Part shown: in pieces, positions 47,382-59,426 of the stretch
Layout: the number at the start of each line of letters is the position of its first letter
Position numbering within the stretch: position 1 is the first letter of the stretch
From: Chlorocebus sabaeus
Taxonomy: Eukaryota > Chordata > Mammalia > Primates > Cercopithecidae
Reading direction: 5' to 3'
DNA length: 64,000 nucleotides
Assembly: GCF_047675955.1 (NCBI RefSeq)
Contig: NC_132927.1
Location: forward strand, 62,167,702 to 62,231,701
Position numbers and translations under genes: made by a program
The notes under the pieces: model-generated
Database searches by the model: none
Told to the model about the DNA's origin: nothing
Seen by the model: only the letters and a program-made list of their open reading frames with translations

Positions 47382-47619
47382 TAGTGTTGCTCATATTATG
47401 GCCCAAAGTCTCCTGCCTCACAGATATTCAGAGTGCCTTTTAAATGCAGATCAGTTTCAAAATGTATCTCAATTGAAACTGATCAAATGTGTCTCAGTTA
47501 AGATACAGATCAAATGCATCTATTTCTCATCTGAATCTCTTGAGAGTAAAAGCCAGAGTCTACATTTGAAACCATGTCCTCAGGTGATTATTTTACCCAC
47601 CAAAATTTGCAAATCAATG
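47382..47619 (+). mobile_element. MER20-like hAT element with 8-bp target duplication
   Basis: It starts TAGTGTTGCTCATATTATGG (decayed CAGTG...) and ends with 'cctcaggtgatt...gcaaatcaatg' (decayed ...CACTG). The middle 'catctgaatctcttgag...ccagagtctacatttgaaacc' fits MER20. GTTTAGGG (47374-47381) and GTCTAGGG (47620-47627) are an 8-bp duplication with one mismatch, as expected for hAT. A perfect 12-bp palindrome (GATCAGTTTCAA at 47449-47460, its complement at 47473-47484) sits inside. Confidence 0.68.
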
Positions 47620-48374
47620 GTCTAGGGCAAGTGAGAATTGCACTGCCAGTGATTTAAATGAGGGTCTTGGTTAGGTGTGGAGATAATATCTGTGATCTGT
47701 TTTCTATCTCTCTACTGCTAAGCTTAATTAAATGTACACTAGATATCAGAAAGGGAAAAAGAAAGAATAAATGATGGAAAGAGGTGAAAAACCAAAGAAA
47801 TTATCCAGGGATGATTTGAGACCTCCCTTCTTCTCAAGGACACATGGTAGTTATATGTCAAAGATATAGACAGCAAAATACCTAAGCACTTGTGCCTTCC
47901 TTCACACCTTCAGCACCCATAGTAGTCATTACTCATAGGTAACCACACTTGCCAGCAAAGCCCTAACATTGTCTCACAATTTGTTCCAACATATCCCTTC
48001 ATGTAACCACCTTCAATCAATTGGAGTTACCATGGGTGATGAAACCTTCATGCCATACCGGGAAGACACAATTAATCCCTGTTTTCTTAAAAGAAACAGA
48101 TGAGCAAAAAGTCAGTTCTTCTACATGAAGTGTCTTCGGAGGGATTTCTGAGTGTGCTTACCCTCATTTTCCTTTCATGTACGTGGAGTTATAAGACCGA
48201 TGTGGGGCTGGGTCCTGTTTGGGATCATATTTCCGGAAAATAAAAACATACATTATGAGGCTATCAGGCTCAGAGTGAACTCTGGGGTAGGAAAGAATTC
48301 TGTGGACGGTTAAGGTGCCTCTCCTGCTAAATCTTGGTGAAAAATACTCAGTGTAAGGTAGTGGTCAAAAGACA

Positions 48375-48555
48375 GGTCTGCTACCCAGCAGCTGAGTCAC
48401 ATCAGTGACTTTCTTACAGCATGGAGGATAGGCAAGCTCAGACGCTTCCTTTTCAGCCTCCTCATCTGTGAAATGAAGGTGATAACACCTTTGTAAATTG
48501 AGTGAATTAAATGAAAGAGGGCATAGTGTCTGCCAGATGAATGCTAGTGACTATT
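48375..48555 (+). mobile_element. MIR, plus strand
   Basis: The line cagcctcctcatctgtgaaa followed by tgaaggtgataacacctttg and 'gagtgaattaaatgaaagagggcatagtgtctgcc' gives the MIR core and 3' half. Confidence 0.68.
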
Positions 48556-48607
48556 AATTTATGTAGATAAACCTACTTGGGCTTCTTTTCTACATTAGAA
48601 TGTTGAA

Positions 48608-48908
48608 GCTGGTTGTGGCAACTCACATCTGTAATCCCAGCACTTTGGGAGGCTGAGACAAGAGGAATGCTTGAGCCCAACGGTTCGAGACCAGCCTGAA
48701 CAACAGAGTAATGTCTCATCTCTACTAAAAAGAAAAAAAATTTAAATTAGCTGGTGTGGTGGTGCATGCCTGCAGTCCCCATAACTGGGGAGGATGAGGA
48801 GGAAGGATCACTGGGGCCTGGAATTTTGAGGCTGCAGTAAGCTATGATTGTGTCACTGCACTCCAGTCTGGTTGGCAGAGCGAGACGCTGACTCATAAAA
48901 AGAAAAAA
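48608..48908 (+). mobile_element. AluJ-type element
   Basis: A full but diverged dimer: gctggttgtggcaactcaca, 'cttgagcccaacggttcgagaccagcctg', gaggctgcagtaagctatga. J-type positions dominate. The target duplication is too decayed to define. An (AAAC)n tract follows at about 48943-48963. Confidence 0.9.
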
Positions 48909-50454
48909 GTTGAGACCCTGAAGACAAATTGGGATATTGAGTTAAACAAACAAACAAACAAATGCAAAACAAAAACCACTTGGTATTTTTATAGTTCTAG
49001 CTTGAGTAGCAAAAAGAATCTTATTGGACTCATATATAATCCCATGCCATTCATCAGAGTGAGAAAGCCCAAATATTGTTAGAGTTCAAATCCAAGTAAA
49101 AGGAAAATATGTTTTCCCTGCTGAGATATCTGGATTATCCTAGAAGGTTTTAGATTAAATGGCTGTGACCAAGGGAGGTGGCTGAGTGACAATGTTCAAC
49201 AGAAATAACTAACTATATGTAGAGAAAATGCTGTGAAAAGGATTCATACATCTTTTCAGCAATACAGTAAAAGACAGGTAAGAAAGTTGTAATTCTGACT
49301 CTGGCTCTCCTGGCATTAGTGGCTTAAGAGGCTAACACTGTCCTAGACTTTTCTTTACAGAATTCCCTGCAATCAATTTCCAGACTTGGAATATGCTGTG
49401 GCACCTGCTCTGCTAGAGGGAGCATCTACTGGCTCTCTTCCGCTTCGTTTTGGGAAAGTAATGAACTGTTGGTTATAAACAGTTGAAAACAAATATCAGA
49501 AGGTCATTGTGCTGCTAAACTTTGATGTATTGAGAAATGTGAACTTTAGCGGGACTTCTAAAGCACTGTCATGCAGGAGGCGGTAGAGTAAGTGGATTCA
49601 TCTATCACTGGTGAAAACATGGTACAGCATCACTGCTTGAAGGTTGAGCATGAAAATATTCAACCCTGATTAAACGACCATAATTCCTCAAGTCTGGGAC
49701 ATCGTTGGCAGACATAGGAAGCTGGGGCCTTAAAATATAAATTGTTGGAATTTATAATGCACTGTCAATCTGTCAGGGAAAAACAGCATTGGAGTCACTA
49801 TTGAATAATTATTTAAACATTTTCAAGAGCCAATTTGCAAATGCATTGCAAAAATATGAAAAAAAAATTTATTTTTTTTTTCTTCTTTCAAAGAAATATA
49901 CTGGGCAATTTGCATAGAATGGCAATGCTTAGTGTTTCTTTAAAATTCATGCCTGCTTTGTTAGCTTAGGTGACTTGTTACTAGTATTTTAAAGTATGGA
50001 TTTTGTAGTTGGGATAATTAGGGATGCTGAACAATAGAATTGTTCTTGAAATTTCAAATAGTTATACTGCAGAAATGAAAAATTGCTGGTGAATGCATTT
50101 ATTTTCTTCGATGAGGAAGCCTTCTACAGATAAACTGCACCATTTCAGTTATTTCAAAGAACAGAATAATGTGCACCTAATTTATTGGAGCAAGAAACCA
50201 AGCATATGTCTGGCACCCAGAACTGAGGCTTGGGTTAGGCTTGAAACTATGTGGAGTCACATACCTAGAAATAAAGGTTATGTAGTTTCCTTTCTCTTTT
50301 GGACCAGTTGGCATATGTACACAGGAGTAGTTAATAAATACTAGGAAAGAAGAGATTTATTAAGACTCTTAAAAGTGTAAGCCAATGAATTGTTGATGAG
50401 GATTTGAAAGGAAGTTGTACAGATCTAAGACATGTTGTCTGGTCAAAGTAATAA
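48909..50454. other. Unassigned sequence
   Basis: Contains (AAAC)n at about 48943-48963 and A/T runs near 49858-49881. No gene or family recognised. Confidence 0.5.
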
Positions 50455-50790
50455 GTGTTTATTTAGTTCTCTTTACATGCCTTGCTCAGCATCATGGCAG
50501 ATAGAACAATGGGAAGATTCTTTCAAGTAGCTTAACATCTGGAGAGAGAAAAGTCAAGTCAATAAGCATTCGGTGTATATATAACTGTATGTATATGATT
50601 GTTACAGGAAGCAAAGGGGGTCACATGTATTCTAGAAAGAAAGAGAGTAATATTGGTTCAGTAGTTGGGGAAGGCTCAATGGAGTAGACTGGGCATTGGA
50701 AAAATCTTGAATGATGAGGACAATTTTTGAGGTTGAAGAGAACATTCTCAAAAGTAGCTAGAGTAAAATGCATATTAGGGATTGTTGATT
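50455..50790 (-). mobile_element. Probable L2 3' untranslated region
   Basis: The blocks 'agcttaacatctggagagagaaaag', tcaagtcaataagcattcgg, 'ttggggaaggctcaatggag' and 'gggcattggaaaaatcttgaatgatgag' fall in the order of the reversed L2 3' untranslated region (gagctcacagtctagt...ggggaaggcttcctggagg...cttgaaggatgag). Confidence 0.52.
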
Positions 50791-51334
50791 TAACTCCTGA
50801 GGCTGGAGGAGGGAGTTCAAAGAGGAGTTTCATGAAAGATTAGAGAAGTTACAGGATAGAATGCTGAGAGTCTTTCTGGATTTGCTCTACATTTTATCAG
50901 ATTTTGTAACTTCCATTAATCCACTAGCCCTTAATTTGCATTTTCCTCTAGTTACTCTTTTCTTCACAGAGGACCTGGTGTGTGTGTGGTCTCACCATAA
51001 CTTCCTCTACACAGATGTACAAGGGTTCCATCTAATTCCTGTTCCTTTAAGGGCCACTCGGAAGAGGATGGACTTTCTCCTCATCACACTCTGTACATGT
51101 GTCTCCCTCTTCTCTCACCATACTATGCACCCAGGGAGTCATAACCATCTTTACATACTATAAAGCACCTAACATAATGCTTTGCTTTAATAAGTACAGA
51201 CTAAATGCCAGTTGGTGTGAATTTCCAGTTCTCGATCTTTCTGTAAATAACAGAAAAGTTGCATAATGCTCAGTGGGCAAAGCTGGAAGTGAATGCCGCC
51301 TTCTTCAGGATGGAGCGGATGAGTGCTGCTAGAT

Positions 51335-51455
51335 ATTAGAGCTCCTTGAAGATTGGATCTGTCTTATTCATTGCTGTGTTCCCAGTGTCATTTTGCAACA
51401 CCTGGCACAAAGAAAGTGTTGAGAATGTTTGGTGAATGAGTGAGTGAATAATCAT
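51335..51455 (+). mobile_element. L2 3' terminus, plus strand
   Basis: The line tagagctccttgaagattgg, then atctgtcttattcattgctg, tgttcccagtgtcattttgc, 'aacacctggcacaaagaaagtg' and ttggtgaatgagtgagtgaa reads straight through the L2 end including its short terminal repeats. Confidence 0.75.
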
Positions 51456-54400
51456 AAGAGGCCACAATGCTATTCATACACTGCATGGAGCTCATTAGTG
51501 TGTCTTCTCTGCATCTCTCAGCACTATCTGGCTTTACTAGGTTCAAACAGGGGATTTTATTGAGAACAGTCAAAACCTACCCAGATAGGGTGTACACAAC
51601 TCCAGGCCGTTCTTCCTCTGCCTTTTCTTCCCATGCGGGCAGTTACTCATAGAGAAAGCTATAAAAGGGTAAGCTGCTATGGAAGTTGACAGACGAAACT
51701 TTATTCCAGATCTTTATTCTAAGAATCAAAAGAACATGTCTTCTAGACACAAGAGTACATAACGACAGTCAGGATTTTTCTTTTATCTTTAAGTCAAAGT
51801 GACTGAGATTTGCCTATAAGCTAGGCAAAATTCTGACTATGGCTTCAGTACTGTCCTTAACCTGAACATTCTACTACTACAAATAGCATATTATCTGTAT
51901 TTTCTCTGGGTTCCCACGTAACAGATTTTGAGAGGTATGTAATTCACTTTTTCTGAAAATACTTACCTTCTGTTTGGGATTTTAAATGAAAATAGATTCC
52001 ATGATTAATGCAGAAATATGACACTAAGGTGTTTCCTGTAACAAACAAACAAAAATACTATTTTTGAGTTTCTAAATGATATGCCAATGGAGGTCACAAA
52101 TCTCATTTGGACCAGTTATCCCCATTTAAATGATGAACTCTAGAGAAAGTTAACGTTAAATGAATCATGATCATAAAAATCAGAATTGTAATCATATTGA
52201 AGAGAGTATTTAACTTCAAAAGTTAAGTTTGTTGTATGCATTAAGAACTCTGAATACCTATAAATTATGTACATTCTTCTCACTATTTATTTTGTGGGTC
52301 TGCTTTGGCACTTTTGGACACAGGACTTGTGCCATATCTCATTGCGTATTGACAAAGCAAGAAGACTTCTCCTCCTAATGTGGATACCCATGTGCTCCCA
52401 CAAAGGAACAAGCGATATAGCAGAGTTAGCAGGTGCAAGTATTCGGCCTGGTTTTGTTAAACCGAATCCACATAAGGCATTCTATTCAATGTGGGGATAT
52501 ATCTCACTAGTTCAAAGTGATTCATTAGCACAAAGAAATAGCAGAGTGGGAGAGTTCTCAGAGCCTTTGGCAAGCATGTTAAAGCAGGCCCATGACAGAA
52601 GAACTCAATGAACTAACAGCTTAAGTAGCAGTTGGGAAACGGGAGTGCTGAGAAATGAATGGGCTGACCTTATAACAGTGAGCAAAACTTCATGACTAGA
52701 AAACACAAACTTTTGGGCCCTTATGGGAGCATGTATCCCATTATGTAGCGTTTGAGGGGAGGAGATGGGGGCTATACAGTTTTACATGCCATTAATTAAA
52801 CTTAGCATAGAGAGGCCACTGATGTCTACCTTACTGCCTGATTAACATACTGGGTCAAGAGCGTTAGATATTTACCGACTGTTTTTGCATCAGAAACCAT
52901 AAGGGAAATGGCCCCTCAGAAATACATCTATAATTCATGGAGTAAATCAGAAGCTGTGCATGAAGGCTGACATTGCTATGCATTCCCTTCCCTTATTCAA
53001 GTGGGAGCTAGCCATGCATAAGGAAGGTCACATCAGACTGTGTGATTCCATTTTTGTTTGTGTTTTCAACATATTTTGGATATCCCGAGGCATGGCTAAG
53101 GACACTGGGGGAGAATGGGAAACGTAGGTTAAATTAAAGGAGGCTGATTTATTTAGTGGATCTTTCAAAGAGCTGCAAGCATCTAATTAGACAAAAACAA
53201 AGTATTAGATTATGTAAAGATGTCTCATAGGCACTACTATCAGATTAAATCATAAACACACACGTGCGATGTATTTGTTTTTATATATATTTATATTTAG
53301 TATAGCTATAACGTTAGCCATGGTGGTATTTATTTTGCCCAAGTATTTGTATTTACCTCCAATTTTTTATCACACTCTATAAGCTGTGGGCTTTTTGAAT
53401 AATTGCCTTTTATATCTTCAAATATATGTATACTGTGATTTTTAAAATCAATATATTGATTTCAATATACAATTTTTCTGAACTAAATGGTAAACTATGA
53501 TATTTTGAAAGGTTCCTTACAAACAGTTAACAATTTTAGCAAGTCATTAATATAAATTAAGTGGACAAATGAAAATAGCTTTTTATATTACTATGGAGTT
53601 TCTATTTTCAAACTCAAAGTATTAAAATGGGAATTGTAAGTCACCCATGAGGACTGTGTAACTAATCAGTTTTACAATTAGACAGAAGCTCAAAACTATT
53701 CTTTTCTAAGCACTGAAGAGCAGCCTGCCAGTCTCACTAGGTAATTGGGGGCTGAACAAATCCCTTGACAATATTGGGGTGATGTGGCTGTCAGATGGCT
53801 GATCAGAGACTGAAATAAAATGTAGATGGTAGAACATGAAGAAAAAAAAAAGGACTATCCAGCACTATCTCTTACTGGTGCTCCAACTCTCTTCTGAATG
53901 TATTTTAGTTTAATTAGTTTGAAAAGGTAAAAACTATCACTTTCTAATAATTTAAGTCCAAATTTTAAAGTGCGTACAAACTGAAAGTGACCTGCTTTTA
54001 ATAACAGCTTTCAGTTTGTTGGGCATTTTCATGCCTAGGTCAGGCAATAAGATTCCAGAAAAGATAAATATTATGTGGGCCGGTGGGCTGGTTTTTATTG
54101 CCTTGTATATTATAAGGTAATATGAAATAAGATATGTGCATGCGTTAAAAAGACTGTTCGTTCATCCACTGGTGATTGTTAGGTGTGCAACTTCGCCTCA
54201 TGTGTAACACGAGTCTTCGTTCATACCAATTTTCGGACACATCAGCCTGGTCTTGCCTCATTTTATTTCAATGCTATTACTCTCCTTCATAGGCGTATGT
54301 TTGCAAAACTGCACTCTATGCCTATATTCTGGGACCATGACACTTTCCATTTTCCTTCCAACCTGATGTCACACACTCATTCAATCTAAAACCCTCACTT

Positions 54401-55957
54401 TACCTCCACCATAGCTAAAATCCTTCTCAGTCTGTTTTCATCAGCCTGTAGGCACAGGGAAGATGTACATGCCCAGGCCATCACAGCAGACCAAAGGCTG
54501 TTGATTGATCACATGGAATTGGGTACACATTCAAAGATGTCTCTACAACTGCCCAGGCTGGTTAAATGTGGTAAATTATGCACATCTGCAAGCCAGCTGT
54601 TGCCTTCAGCTCCATCCCATTCAGTGCAAAAAGCCCAGGAGGTCAAGGAAAAGAGCTTTTCAGTTCTTTGCTGTATGTACACGTGGTGGTGCAGGTGGAC
54701 CCTTGCCTAGCCCAAGTGTCAGAACGCCCAGACAGAATTGTGGACACATTGACCCTTCTTCTTATTGTTTTCATCTGCATTATGTATTCATGGAGTTGCA
54801 CGTATTAGTTAAGACAAGTACCCTAGAAACAGGAAGCCTTTGTTCTTTTTCCTACCAGCTGAAAATTACCAAGTAGAGTTAGAAAATATTCCTAGATTCT
54901 TTGTTTATTTCTTTATTTATATTTGTATAAAACGTAGTGTGCTTCCTGAAACAGAAGGATGACAGAAATTGGTTTGCAAAGGACTTGGCCAATTGTGTTT
55001 GTTTAAAAAGATGGGAGGAATTCAAAATGAGATTATTCCTTGTGAGGATAACATTCACCTTTGACTTTCATTCTGATGTGGCCCCTGGAGAAAATATCAA
55101 TCAAAATGGAAAAATAGAGAAGAATTAAAGTCAAGGAGAACCTCAGATAAAATATGTGGGAGTTGGTAAAAAAATGTTACTGGTATTAGTAACAATCTAA
55201 GAGTTTCTTTAGGGGGGTCAAGAATAATCTGAAAGGAGCAAAGACAAATTTCTTTAGCAAGACAAGAGATCAGAATGAATGAGTAAATCAGGCATTAATG
55301 AGCAGATTGAGAGTTCCTTTGGGATGCTGGAATTGAAGACTTTCCTCCCAAGTCTCCGTTTCAGTTGCTTATATGAAATGCTTTAACAGGCACAGGCAAG
55401 AAGTAAACTGTATGGTTACCTGCTCTCATCTTTCTTATTCGTGTTTTCTTCAGAGCCCAATTAAGGCATGTGCACCTATAGGCAAGGAGGTAAAAGTGAT
55501 TCTTTCCCAAATACTGAGTTTCCTATTTCTAGGCCTTTCCTTTATTTTAATTTCTCCCATTACTTCTTTTTTTTCCCCACCAACATGCTCAATTTTTTCG
55601 AAAGAAAGGAAAAGAATATAATTCAATTGCCCTATAAAGTTTATTATTGTATTTTCTTCCAGGAACAATTACACTTTAATCACAAAAAGAAAAATTCCTA
55701 CCAAAATCGACACTTTGGGGATTTCCCTATCAAAATCAGGAAATTTCAGGTATGCTGGTGGGCATATTTGGGAGCTTTGTGACATGTTTTGAGTCACTCC
55801 ACATATCACCTCTCTACTCTCTTAAATATAAGGCTAGCCAGTGCCTATATGGGTCTCTGGGCATCTCCTTTAAAGTGGCATGTCTCATTACCTATTCATA
55901 AGGCATGCATCATGGTTATGAGACAGACAAACAAGAATGCAAAAGCAGGTTTAGAGA
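51456..55957. other. Long unassigned stretch
   Basis: About 4.5 kb with no recognised repeat or gene. Frames at 52267-52611 (114 codons) and three overlapping frames at 54501-54876 lack motifs and gene-like context. Only short AT and AAAC tracts are visible. Confidence 0.5.
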
Positions 55958-55960
55958 AGG

Positions 55961-56380
55961 AACTCAGTCAGTTTTCTGTGGCTTACAAGAAAATACCCAG
56001 AACAGAGTAATTTATAAGGGAAAATATTTATTTCTTATTTGTATGGAATCTGGGAAGTCCAAGGTTGAGGAGTCCTGTCTGGTGAGAACTCTCTTGCTGG
56101 TGGGAAGTCTCTGAAGAGTCCAGCGGTGATGCAGGGTATTGCAAGAATAGGATTGAGTGGACTAACATGCTATTTCAGATCCCTCTTCCTCTTCTTATAA
56201 AGCTACCATTTCCCCTCCCATGATAACCCATTAATCCATTAACTCACACATAGATTAATCCATTCATAAACACAGAGCTCTCCTGACTCAATCACCTCTT
56301 TAAGGTCCCACTTTTCAATACGGGCACTTTGGGGATGAAGTTGCAACATGAGGTTTGGAGATGACATTCATACTACAGCA
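55961..56380 (-). mobile_element. MaLR LTR (MST/MLT1 type), minus strand
   Basis: The minus strand starts TGCTGTAGTATGAATGTCAT, then follows the MaLR LTR order: 'gtattgaaaagtgggaccttaaagaggtgattgag', atgaatggattaatc, 'gacttcccagattcc', then a polyadenylation signal (aagaaataaatatttt) and 'ttataaattactctgttctgg'. GAAGG at 55956-55960 and GAAAG at 56381-56385 are a 5-bp duplication with one mismatch. Solo LTR. Confidence 0.82.
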
Positions 56381-57114
56381 GAAAGGAAAAGGTTTCTATA
56401 ACACTTTGAGTACAGACATTTCTCTCTTAAAGAAGTCTTGTTATACCTAAGTCATATTTGTTAGATTCTTTGAGGAGAGAGAAACAGCTTGAATTATCAA
56501 TATGCTTTCCCAATTTGCTTTATAAAACCAAGTGGCTATTCTCTCATTAGTGAAAATCATAAACCTCTGCACACTAATGTCCCTGTAGGTATAGACGTTT
56601 TGCTTTTCTCTTATCCCTTATTTCCTCCTTGATTCTATGAGACTTGTTATGGGTAATGCTTGCTCCATAGAAGTTTTAATCGAACAGCTTTCTCATTTTA
56701 ATTTGCCTCTAGATAATAGTTTGCTTTCTTAATTAATGCTGTAAAAACACACATTATGATCTTTACCTGAAAGATGTTTTGATTCACACCAGTATCTACG
56801 GTTTTGGTTGACTAAAGTACTCTTCTCCGCCTGCAGAGAAGCTGTGCTCGGTGAAGCAGCTGCTTCATTTCACCCCAGAGGTTGCTGCATTTTGCTAACT
56901 GTAAAAATAATGCTTATTTATGATATAATTTGTAAAGAGTTCTTCATACTCATTGAAATAAAATTCCTGCCCACCCACCCGCCCATTTTCTGAGAAAGTA
57001 AAACATCTCTCTCTCACTCTGGCTCTTCCTTTTTGCTTTCTCATTCAGTTTCTCCCTTCAGTCTCCGTGTCTGTACAACTTCACCTAGTAGAATGCCTAT
57101 GAGCACTCTTGAAA

Positions 57115-57330
57115 AACCACTCATCATCATAATGATAATGAGAATAGCGGCAATGTATTGAGCAATTCCTGTGTGCTTGGTTTTATTATAAGGTTTTTAC
57201 ATGGCATTGTCTCAATTGTTTTCACAACCGTCCTATGAAGTATAAAATATTATTATTCCCCTTGTATAGAGGAAACCAGCTGAGGTTCAGAGGTTAGACA
57301 GCAACTAAGCAGAAGAACAGCTGCACTGTG
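57115..57330 (-). mobile_element. MIR, minus strand
   Basis: The order 'atgtattgagcaattcctgtgtgcttgg', 'tctcaattgttttcacaaccgtcctatgaagta', then attattattccccttgtata and 'ccagctgaggttcagaggttagacagc' is a good reversed MIR. Confidence 0.8.
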
Positions 57331-57440
57331 CCTGCTATGAATCCATTCATTCTTTGGATTGAAATTAAGCATTCTCGTTCAGTACACGGCTACTAGTCAC
57401 TTGAAGTAATAGACACTAACAAATATTAACCAATGTCCAT

Positions 57441-57960
57441 ATAGTAGTCAGAGTTTTTGTTCTAAAGTGCAAATTAGATCATGACACTCTCCCACTTAAA
57501 ATTATTCAGTTGACCCCAGTTTCCTTCAAAATAAAGTTCACTTTTGTTGTGTATCCTGTCTTCATGGTCTGGTTCTAGCTTAGGATCTGGATTCCATCTC
57601 TACTCATCCCTACCCCACTTAAGTCAGCCTTATTGCCAGGGCCTTTATATACTTCCTTTTTGTCTGTTTGCGATATACTTCTTTCCCTACCCAGCCGGGA
57701 TCCTACTCCTCTTGGAGTCTCAACTAGGACAATTCTACTTCTGGATGGCCTTCTTGATAGTCCCAGCCTCCCCCATTTGGTTCTCTCTTCATGCTCTTGT
57801 AATCCCAAGCTTGGACATCTCTTTATTTGCTTACTGGATTTTCCCCTCTTACTATACAAAAAGATCCTGGGGGAAGGAGCAGCTCCTTCCTCATTATGTT
57901 CCCATCCACTAAGTGCCTGTCATTGAGTGACAATAAAAAAAAATGCTTGACAAATAAATA
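57441..57960 (+). mobile_element. L2 3' portion, plus strand (copy A)
   Basis: Blocks in L2 order: 'tctaaagtgcaaattagatcatgacac', ttcaaaataaagttcacttt, 'tggtctggttctagc', 'gccagggcctttatatac', 'tggatggccttcttgatagtcc'. It ends near ttgacaaataaataaac. The overlapping frames here (57544-57926) are only this decayed region. A second L2 starting at nearly the same consensus point lies at 58587. Confidence 0.68.
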
Positions 57961-58160
57961 AACAGAGAACTAAGGCTGACCTTAAATAATACCCAGGGAC
58001 AAATTTAAGAGTTAACATATGTTAATGCTTATCCCTTCAAACTTATCTATATGAAAATGATATCTGTCTCCTTATAAGTCAGTGCATAATGGTTGGTTTA
58101 GGGATGGCATCAGAACAAAACCTGGCAAAAGAACTGGGTGAATTTGGCTAGAACTGTTGG

Positions 58161-58277
58161 GAACTCTTGGGAAGAATAGTTCTATTCTTTCCGAGAGTTC
58201 TACAGAAAACTTTTTCTGTAAAGAAAAATAGAACTATTCTTCCCGAGAGTTCTACAGAAAACTTTTTCTGTAAAGAA
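58161..58277. repeat. Interleaved direct and inverted repeat
   Basis: Bases 58182-58225 recur at 58234-58277 (44 bp, one mismatch, offset 52). Bases 58161-58185 are the reverse complement of 58228-58252 with one mismatch. So one 25-bp block occurs in both orientations around a repeated hAT-like start (acagaaaactttttctgtaa). This is not a normal feature of any element here. Confidence 0.9.
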
Positions 58278-58320
58278 CTAGGTTGTAAATACTTTTTGCT
58301 TTCTCAAGGGCAGTGAGCTG
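58191..58320 (+). mobile_element. MER5A-like hAT 5' fragment, rearranged
   Basis: The text actttttctgtaaagaacta followed by 'ggttgtaaatactttttgctttctcaagggc' resembles the MER5A start (aaactttttctgtaaagggccagatagtaaatattttaggctttgcgggcc). Only the 5' part remains. Compare 59187-59418. Confidence 0.5.
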
Positions 58321-58383
58321 AAGAAATATAGATCTGGATCTGTTGATGTGCTCGAAATCAAAAAGCCTGGTCAAAAAGAAAAA

Positions 58384-58463
58384 ACATATATAAAATATGT
58401 ATTTATAATATATGTATAATATATAATATATATTTATATATATATAATGTATATACATATAAA
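58384..58463. repeat. (TA)n-rich tract
   Basis: About 80 bases made almost entirely of A and T in TATA-type units, able to extrude as a cruciform. It lies just downstream of the interleaved repeat. Confidence 0.88.
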
Positions 58464-58586
58464 ATTGCCCAAGTCAATCTATGTTGGGGTTCTACAACTT
58501 TCTGCTGAAATAATCTTGACTAACACCCTGCTTTGGTTTCTGCTTTCATAACTCTTACCTATTCTGCACTTCTGTCAATCATTAAA

Positions 58587-59145
58587 TGTTCACCTGAGTT
58601 ATTCTGAAATGTAAATGTGACCATGTCACTTCCCTTCCTAAAGTACCTCAGTGATTCCTCATGACTTTTCAATGACTGCTTTACTGTTGAATAGAACCCT
58701 GATCTGCCTATCCAGTCCCATTTAATGTTACCTCCTCATGGGCCACAGTTCTAACTCTATGCTTGACATTCGCTATATATAACATAATGTTTCACTCCTC
58801 CAGGGCTTGGCAGATACACATTACTCTCTGTCTGAGTAGCATTCTTATCCAGCCTTGTGAACGTGTGTTCTTACATTAAGACCCTGATGAAATGTCATCA
58901 CTTCCCTATACCTCCACAGTTAGTTGCTTCATCTTTTTCTCTCATGGAAAACTTAAACCTGTTTCTTCTGGCATTAGTTGCACTGCATGGTAATTGTTTA
59001 ATCTTGTGACTTTCTCTCTGCGGAACATTTGATCTTAGAGTTAGTTATGATGTCTTGTTCATCTTTATAAACATAATGTATAACATATTCTTGAAGCACA
59101 GTAAGTACTTAATAATTGTACAGAGAATGAATAAGTGAATGCATC
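58587..59145 (+). mobile_element. L2 3' portion, plus strand (copy B)
   Basis: The blocks 'attctgaaatgtaaatgtgaccatgtcac', tgccccatttaatg-like text near 58710, 'gaccctgatgaaatgtcatcacttcc', 'gatgtcttgttcatctttataaac' and 'cacagtaagtacttaataattg' run through L2 to its end. Confidence 0.7.
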
Positions 59146-59186
59146 AAGTGAGGTGCTGTTCTTTATATTTTAGTATCAATATAAAG

Positions 59187-59418
59187 CAGGGGACAACTTT
59201 ACAGAAAAAGGGAAGTTTTTCTGTAAAGGACTAGATAGTAAATACTTTTGGCTTGCAGGCCATACCATCTCTGTCACACTCTCAACTCTGCATTGAAGAG
59301 CAAAACCACCGTGGACAATTAACAAAACAAATGGGTGCAGCTGTGCTCCAAGAAAACTTCATTTATAAATTGGGTAACAGGCTAGATTTGCCCCTGGGCT
59401 TTAGTTTGCCAGCCGCTA
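59187..59418 (+). mobile_element. MER5A (hAT-Charlie MITE) with foldback near its 5' end
   Basis: The text 'tttttctgtaaaggactagatagtaaatacttttgg', 'caggccataccatctctgtcac', 'caactctgcattgaagagc', 'aaatgggtgcagctgtgctcc' and 'gggctttagtttgcc' follows MER5A end to end. The 5' end has extra bases that make a perfect hairpin: TTTACAGAAAAA (59198-59209) and its complement (59216-59227). ATATAAAG (59179-59186) and TTATAAGG (59419-59426) fit an 8-bp duplication with two mismatches. Confidence 0.85.
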
Positions 59419-59426
59419 TTATAAGG

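Noticed and set aside
52267..52611. 114-codon plus-strand frame
   Set aside because: No recognisable domain or homology; length is within chance for 64 kb read in six frames.
54501..54876. Three overlapping plus-strand frames
   Set aside because: Different frames over the same bases with none showing a domain; typical of a locally stop-poor patch.
57544..57926. Overlapping 94-122 codon frames
   Set aside because: They lie within the decayed L2 3' portion, which is rich in C and T and poor in stops.
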